From Candidatus Helarchaeota archaeon (GTDB lineage: Archaea > Asgardarchaeota > Lokiarchaeia > Helarchaeales > HEL-GB-A), in the NCBI GenBank assembly GCA_016840125.1, contig JAEOSY010000290.1, forward strand, positions 1 through 8,587: a DNA stretch of 8,587 nt, read 5' to 3'. Below are positions 5,672-8,587 of this stretch, piece by piece. Within the stretch, counting starts at the first letter, position 1; each line of letters starts with the position of its first letter. The translations under genes were made by a program, and so were the position numbers. The notes beneath the pieces were generated by a model. It had not been told where the DNA came from and did no database searches. It worked only from the letters and a program-made list of their open reading frames with translations.

Positions 5672-6685
5672 TCATTTTATCCTTAATTTTTCTCGGACTC
5701 TTTTCTCCGTTTGGACAAATGGCATCCTTTTCGCAGTATCCTTTAATGCTTGAATGGGATCCTTTTTGCGTTTTTGTGCGCGTGCCCATTCCTTCGCAAA
5801 CTTTGCAGATGTAATGGTTTTTAATCCTTTTCTCATTTTTTCAGGGAGGTTCGGATCAATAAATGCGGCGCCGCGTGTCATACTGCCATATTGACTTGTG
5901 GGAGAATGAAAATCCATCTGTTCAATAATCCCAATTTCTGCCATCTCTTTCAAAGTGTATGAAAATTCGCCACTCATATAGATTTCAACCATTACGGCCT
6001 CAGGAGGATACCCTTCTTCGAGTAAGACTTTAATAGAATTACGTAAAACATTTCCAAAAGCGGGACCAAATACCTGCTCGGTATAGAGGTCCAAATGTGC
6101 TTCCTGTTCAAAAGTAGTTTCTATTGCACCCTTTTTTGTGGTGCCTAATGCTTTAGCTAACGCAAGAAGGATGGCCTTTGCAGAACCGGAGTGGTCCTGA
6201 TGGACCCCTACAAAACTATAGAAGCCCTCACCAGAGAGGTATGAATCGCGTACACCTACACCAATCATTCGAGGTGCTACCATTATCACATCTACGAACT
6301 CAGGGGGGGTTAAACCAGTTATTTCTCGAAAAGCAATGTTATAACCAGTGGCAAAATCTAATACTTTATTTTCTGAGAGATTGGGAAGGATTAATTCGCT
6401 GAATACTTCGGCTTGAATTTCATCGGGGATCAAAATCATGATAATATCAGCTTTTCTAGTGGCATCTTCAATTGAAAAAACTTCAAATCCATCCTTCAAT
6501 GCGTTGTCGCGATAATCGTCTTTAATATTCCCAATTATCACTGTAATTCCACTATCTCTAAGATTCAATGCTTGAGCTCGCCCTTGATTCCCATATCCAA
6601 TCACGGCGACAACCTTCTCCTCTATTACACTCAAATCAGCGTCTTCATCAAAATATACAGGTGTTGTTGACTCATTTAGCGGCAT
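5672..6685 (-). CDS. ketol-acid reductoisomerase-like protein with altered active site
   Basis: 337 residues, the usual length of short class I KARI, which makes dihydroxy-isovalerate in valine/leucine/isoleucine synthesis. Numbering is from the ATG at 6685. Seen: N-terminal YFDEDADLS, Rossmann motif GYGNQG (30-35), DEIQAEV (88-94), and the C-terminal metal-site block with Asp199 and Glu203 (DLYTE) and Glu234 and Glu240 (EIYMSGE). Differences: KARI AHGFNI is here ATGYNI, replacing the catalytic His with Thr113. KARI APKGPG is APRMIG, replacing the active-site Lys with Arg139. Two extra residues separate the last two Glu. The normal SISNTAEYG segment is FHSPTSQYG. The loop after GN (about 53-60), which sets cofactor choice, holds two Asp. 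No other branched-chain genes are nearby. It may be a divergent KARI or a paralogue with another substrate. The start at 6685 is preferred because GTG 6694 lies inside the Shine-Dalgarno. Confidence 0.85.
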   Translation of the reverse strand: MPLNESTTPVYFDEDADLSVIEEKVVAVIGYGNQGRAQALNLRDSGITVIIGNIKDDYRDNALKDGFEVFSIEDATRKADIIMILIPDEIQAEVFSELILPNLSENKVLDFATGYNIAFREITGLTPPEFVDVIMVAPRMIGVGVRDSYLSGEGFYSFVGVHQDHSGSAKAILLALAKALGTTKKGAIETTFEQEAHLDLYTEQVFGPAFGNVLRNSIKVLLEEGYPPEAVMVEIYMSGEFSYTLKEMAEIGIIEQMDFHSPTSQYGSMTRGAAFIDPNLPEKMRKGLKTITSAKFAKEWARAQKRKKDPIQALKDTAKRMPFVQTEKRVREKLRIK

Positions 6686-6691
6686 AACTTT

Positions 6692-6698
6692 CACCTCA
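6692..6698 (-). promoter_or_regulatory. Shine-Dalgarno GAGGTGA deciding the start of the KARI-like gene
   Basis: GAGGTGA on the minus strand is a full consensus match, 6 bases before the ATG at 6685. An in-frame GTG at 6694 lies within this element and so is not a credible start. Confidence 0.65.
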
Positions 6699-6850
6699 AC
6701 TATTTAAGAACAACTTTAGATCTAGCCAAATTTATTCTATTAAAAAGTATAGAATTATTTTTCCGGTCGATTTTTCAAATTTTCAATAGGATTGCAAATT
6801 TGCCGCTCTTAAGTAATATAGAGGTCTATCAAAATGGTTTTATTCTAGAT

Positions 6851-6870
6851 AATATTATATATTTATATAA
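6851..6870 (+). promoter_or_regulatory. TATA-rich promoter of the first micro-protein gene
   Basis: An uninterrupted A/T stretch with overlapping TATAT and TTATATAA boxes lies 20-38 bases before the TTG at 6889. A start site 25 bases downstream of the box would give a very short leader. The whole 6686-6888 gap holds no ORF and separates divergent genes. Confidence 0.45.
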
Positions 6871-6888
6871 TAGTGGAAGTGAATTATT

Positions 6889-6984
6889 TTGAAGTTAGAA
6901 ATGGAAATTCTGAGTGTTTTTACAGGACTCGTCATTTTTCAAATAGCTGTGATCCTCTTAATTTGGTACACATATTATTTATAA
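6889..6984 (+). CDS. single-helix membrane micro-protein A (31 aa), paralogue of the one at 7150
   Basis: TTG start (6889) to TAA (6982-6984). The product begins MKLEMEILSVF and continues as a hydrophobic helix (about residues 7-26) ending in WYTYYL: one transmembrane helix with an acidic N-terminal end and an aromatic C-terminal belt. GTGA at 6879-6882 is a partial Shine-Dalgarno with spacer 6, and an in-frame stop lies just upstream. An internal ATG at 6901 has no ribosome site. It aligns without gaps to the 29-aa product at 7150: over the first 25 residues 12 are identical (K2, E4, E6, I7, L8, F11, G13, L14, L23, L24 and I25 plus the start) and most others are conservative. Two such matching frames in tandem make chance unlikely. 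No known family recognised. It could be a small subunit of a membrane complex. Confidence 0.65.
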   Translation: MKLEMEILSVFTGLVIFQIAVILLIWYTYYL

Positions 6985-7069
6985 GGTAACGGAACGGCAA
7001 CTTCAGTGAAAGTTAGGCGAAATTAAGGGATTGTTTAACAGAGGCATCGAAATTGTTTTCTCTCTTTGT

Positions 7070-7093
7070 GTTGTGGGCAATTTTTGCTACAAC
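7070..7093. repeat. imperfect inverted repeat between the two micro-protein genes
   Basis: GTTGT-gg-GCAA (7070-7080) and TTGC-t-ACAAC (7084-7093) pair as a 9-bp stem with a small internal bulge and a 3-base loop. It lies in the 165-base gap between the two paralogous micro-genes. A role in RNA end formation or regulator binding is possible; no T-run follows it. Confidence 0.35.
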
Positions 7094-7112
7094 AATTAAA
7101 TTGTACGATGTC

Positions 7113-7121
7113 TATAATTTA
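7113..7121 (+). promoter_or_regulatory. TATA box for the second micro-protein gene
   Basis: TATAATTTA lies about 30 bases before the TTG at 7150. This suggests the second copy has its own promoter and leader rather than depending on the first copy. Confidence 0.4.
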
Positions 7122-7149
7122 TTTGACGTTAATTAAGTGGTGATTTGAA

Positions 7150-7239
7150 TTGAAATATGAAACCGAAATATTAGGACTATTTTTGGGATTAATCGTTCTC
7201 AATATGGTCATGGTTCTCCTAATAGGTGCTTTATTCTAA
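7150..7239 (+). CDS. single-helix membrane micro-protein B (29 aa), paralogue of the one at 6889
   Basis: TTG start (7150) to TAA (7237-7239). GGTGA at 7139-7143 is a consensus Shine-Dalgarno with spacer 6, stronger than that of copy A. The product starts MKYETEILGLFLGLIV and is hydrophobic to its end (ALF), giving one transmembrane helix of about 22 residues with two Glu near the N-terminus. The shared pattern with copy A is MK-x-E-x-E-I-L-x-x-F-x-G-L near the N-terminus and L-L-I near the C-terminus. The next gene downstream is the Lrp effector-domain protein, 85 bases away on the same strand and also starting with TTG. Function unknown. The similarity to copy A argues for selection on the peptide sequence. 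Confidence 0.7.
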   Translation: MKYETEILGLFLGLIVLNMVMVLLIGALF

Positions 7240-7280
7240 TAATAGATTCAACTACTTTTACCTTTCTCAATGAAATAACC

Positions 7281-7288
7281 TTATATTT
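7281..7288 (+). promoter_or_regulatory. TATA box for the Lrp effector-domain gene
   Basis: TTATATTT lies about 40 bases before the TTG at 7325. A transcription start near 7310 would just include the GAGGTGGT ribosome site. Confidence 0.35.
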
Positions 7289-7310
7289 ACGCATTCGTTT
7301 AATGTGGTAA

Positions 7311-7318
7311 GAGGTGGT
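7311..7318 (+). promoter_or_regulatory. Shine-Dalgarno GAGGTGGT deciding a TTG start
   Basis: GAGGTGGT is a strong match to the archaeal consensus and sits 6 bases before TTG 7325. The longer frame from GTG 7304 would have to translate through this site. Confidence 0.6.
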
Positions 7319-7324
7319 CTTAAG

Positions 7325-7708
7325 TTGCCAATTGCCTTTATTCTCGTGAAGGCCCAGCCAAATCTTATTAGCTCTTTAGTAAACAATGTTCTCTTCCTTG
7401 ATGAAGTCGCGGAGGCATATTCCATAGCCGGTCCGTGGGATATGATTATTAAGATTGAGTCTGAGAAGTTTGAAAACGTGGCAAAGGTCGTTACCGAGAA
7501 GATCTTACAGTTAGAAGGGATTAGAGAAACCTTGACACTTATGGCATTTAAATCGGGAGTCAATAAGTCCCATAGAACAGAAGCATGTGAGGAAGCCTCA
7601 ACTTTTGAGAGCGCGAACAGGATTCAAGATCTTTATCGCCTCTGTCGTACTTGTTATAACTTGAAAAATTGTGAATTCGGTAGTAGAGTTATTGTTTTCG
7701 GTCCTTAA
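7325..7708 (+). CDS. stand-alone Lrp/AsnC effector (RAM) domain protein with Cys-rich tail
   Basis: 127 residues from TTG 7325. Residues 2-75 match the Lrp/AsnC ligand-binding domain: strand IAFILVKA, helix with LISSLV, strand VAEAYSIAG, the PWDMIIKIE strand, helix EKFENVAKVVTEKI, then LEGIRETLTLMAF. This ferredoxin-like fold binds amino acids or other effectors and assembles into dimers or octamers. There is no helix-turn-helix, so it cannot bind DNA like full Lrp. Such SraA-like single-domain proteins act as sensors or partners of full regulators. Unusual is the 50-residue C-terminal extension with Cys88, Cys107, Cys110 and Cys116 (LCRTCYNLKNC, C-x2-C-x5-C), a plausible Zn or Fe-S site. It lies directly after the two micro-protein genes on the same strand. 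Fold call firm; metal binding is inference. Confidence 0.82.
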   Translation: MPIAFILVKAQPNLISSLVNNVLFLDEVAEAYSIAGPWDMIIKIESEKFENVAKVVTEKILQLEGIRETLTLMAFKSGVNKSHRTEACEEASTFESANRIQDLYRLCRTCYNLKNCEFGSRVIVFGP

Positions 7709-7729
7709 TTCTTCGGCGAGAACATTAAT

Positions 7730-7737
7730 TTTATATA
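7730..7737 (+). promoter_or_regulatory. TATA box upstream of the PAP2-like gene, suggesting a leaderless transcript
   Basis: TTTATATA is centred about 25 bases before the in-frame ATG at 7759, and no Shine-Dalgarno precedes either ATG (7750 or 7759). This spacing is what archaeal leaderless genes show, so 7759 may be the real start. Confidence 0.45.
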
Positions 7738-7749
7738 CTCGTTTGAATC

Positions 7750-8391
7750 ATGGAACTTATGGATTCACAAAAGGGAGAATCTAAAACTCATTCAGAACGC
7801 ACCGCACGAATTATATCATTTTTAACCATTTCCCCATTCCAAATTGTTATGTATGCATCCTTTGCAGATTATATTTGTAGTACCTTTGCGGAAGAAATGA
7901 TGCTAAATACATTCTCGGGGATTTTTTACTTAGTTATTCCTTTGATTCCGCTTCTATATGTTACCAGGAAATATAAGATTCGGAATTATTCGATACCAAT
8001 AGAGGATCGGGCACCCTTATTCTATATCCAAATTATTGGATTCATTGGGGCTTCTATCTTTTATTATTACTACTTATCTCTGACAGGGTTAAATGCTGAA
8101 ATTTTATTTATCTTTACAATTGGATATATTATTCTAAATGCATTCTGTTGGGTGATTACTCTGGGATTCAAATTTAAAATAAGTTTGCATTTAACAGGCG
8201 CCGCTTCATCTATAACAGGTATAGTTGTAATTTTTGGTTGGATATGGATCTGGCTTTACCTCTTTTGTATCCCCATTGCCTGGTCACGAGTAAAATTAGG
8301 GGCGCATACCGAAGCTCAAGTAACATCAGGTACGATTTTGGGAATAATTATTGTTCTCATCACATTCCTCGGCTTTGGATATATTATTTAA
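7750..8391 (+). CDS. PAP2-superfamily-like integral membrane protein
   Basis: 213 residues with about six transmembrane helices (roughly 22-43, 57-71, 88-110, 115-139, 148-175 and 191-213). Motifs resemble those of membrane type-2 phosphatidic acid phosphatases, which dephosphorylate lipid phosphates: EDRAP (85-89) for the first motif, KISLH (143-147) for the central His motif and SRVKLGAH (179-186) for the third. In classical PAP2 the third motif is SR-x5-H-x3-D; here the last position is Gln190 (HTEAQ), a variant I recall from a group of archaeal and bacterial PAP2-like proteins. Arg180 and His186, the phosphate-binding and nucleophile positions, are kept. Likely substrates are isoprenoid or lipid phosphates at the membrane. 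The start may be 7759 rather than 7750 (TATA at 7730-7737). Family call moderate to good; activity unproven. Confidence 0.7.
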   Translation: MELMDSQKGESKTHSERTARIISFLTISPFQIVMYASFADYICSTFAEEMMLNTFSGIFYLVIPLIPLLYVTRKYKIRNYSIPIEDRAPLFYIQIIGFIGASIFYYYYLSLTGLNAEILFIFTIGYIILNAFCWVITLGFKFKISLHLTGAASSITGIVVIFGWIWIWLYLFCIPIAWSRVKLGAHTEAQVTSGTILGIIIVLITFLGFGYII

Positions 8392-8447
8392 AACTAATCG
8401 AAATTAATAATGATAGATATCAATAACGAGGATCATCAATTTTTCAA

Positions 8448-8587
8448 ATGGCTTTAAACCTGTCCAATAACGTAAGAAGAAATAAGTTTCTAAAAATCCT
8501 TATTCGAGTGATCTTCTGTGTTCAACTAGGGTTTTTCTTATATATAACGTTGGGAATTACAGCCTTTTCTATTGCCTTCTTGCATGA
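8448..8587 (+). CDS. putative membrane protein, N-terminal part (runs off window)
   Basis: An open frame from ATG 8448 to the window end, 46 complete codons with no stop. The N-terminus is polar and basic (MALNLSNNVRRNKF), followed by a long hydrophobic stretch (from about residue 15, LKILIRVIFCVQLGFFLYIT, into GITAFSIAFL), consistent with one or two membrane helices in positive-inside orientation. GAGG at 8428-8431 is 16 bases upstream, too far for a normal ribosome site, so the start is uncertain. The gene lies 56 bases after the PAP2-like gene on the same strand. Too little is visible to name it. Confidence 0.45.
   Translation, partial: MALNLSNNVRRNKFLKILIRVIFCVQLGFFLYITLGITAFSIAFLH

Noticed and set aside
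6178..6402. Plus-strand ORF opposite the KARI-like gene
   Set aside because: It is antisense to conserved KARI-like sequence, and its product is low-complexity without a domain.
7070..7093. Intrinsic terminator after the first micro-gene
   Set aside because: The hairpin is imperfect and not followed by a T-run on the plus strand, so it is recorded only as an inverted repeat.
7267..7563. Minus-strand 98-codon ORF over the Lrp-type gene
   Set aside because: The plus-strand frame has a clear RAM-domain product and a strong ribosome site; the antisense product has neither.
8238..8426. Plus-strand 62-codon ORF overlapping the end of the PAP2-like gene
   Set aside because: It overlaps the region coding for the third PAP2 motif in another frame and lacks a ribosome site.

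Overview
The window is A+T-rich and gene-dense. It looks archaeal. Start sites carry Shine-Dalgarno stretches matching AGGAGGTGAT (GGTGA, GAGGTGA, AAGGAGATGAT), upstream boxes are TATA-like, and TTG and GTG starts are common. There is a stand-alone Lrp/AsnC effector domain and a protein with archaeal-style winged helix plus zinc ribbon. A PRMT-like methyltransferase next to a two-subunit 2-hydroxyacyl-CoA dehydratase would fit an anaerobic Asgard-type (Promethearchaeota) archaeon. That placement is inference; no rRNA or marker protein is present to prove it.

Layout: (1) 1-386 minus, the N-terminal part of a xylose-isomerase-like TIM-barrel protein, preceded on the same strand by an unlisted 33-residue membrane micro-ORF (530-631). 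(2) 749-2449 plus, a two-gene unit: a basic hypothetical protein of 144 residues, then a PRMT-like methyltransferase with an extra C-terminal PqqD-like/winged-helix domain. (3) 4870-2457 minus, two coupled subunits of a 2-hydroxyacyl-CoA dehydratase/benzoyl-CoA reductase-type enzyme, converging on the methyltransferase with 7 bases between stop codons. (4) 5078-5644 plus, a membrane segment and a wHTH-zinc-ribbon segment in one frame, interrupted only by one TGA. (5) 6685-5672 minus, a ketol-acid reductoisomerase-like protein whose catalytic His and Lys positions appear to be Thr and Arg. (6) 6889-7708 plus, two paralogous one-helix micro-proteins of 31 and 29 residues and a Cys-tailed Lrp effector-domain protein, all with TTG starts. 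(7) 7750-8391 plus, a six-helix PAP2-like membrane protein, then the start of another membrane protein that runs off the window.

The dehydratase pair is a clear functional unit, and the 749-2449 pair is probably one. The rest look like small independent transcription units. There is no CRISPR array, tRNA, rRNA, transposase or phage gene. The observations most worth following are the tandem micro-proteins, the TGA-split membrane/zinc-ribbon gene, the altered KARI-like active site, and the methyltransferase fusion.
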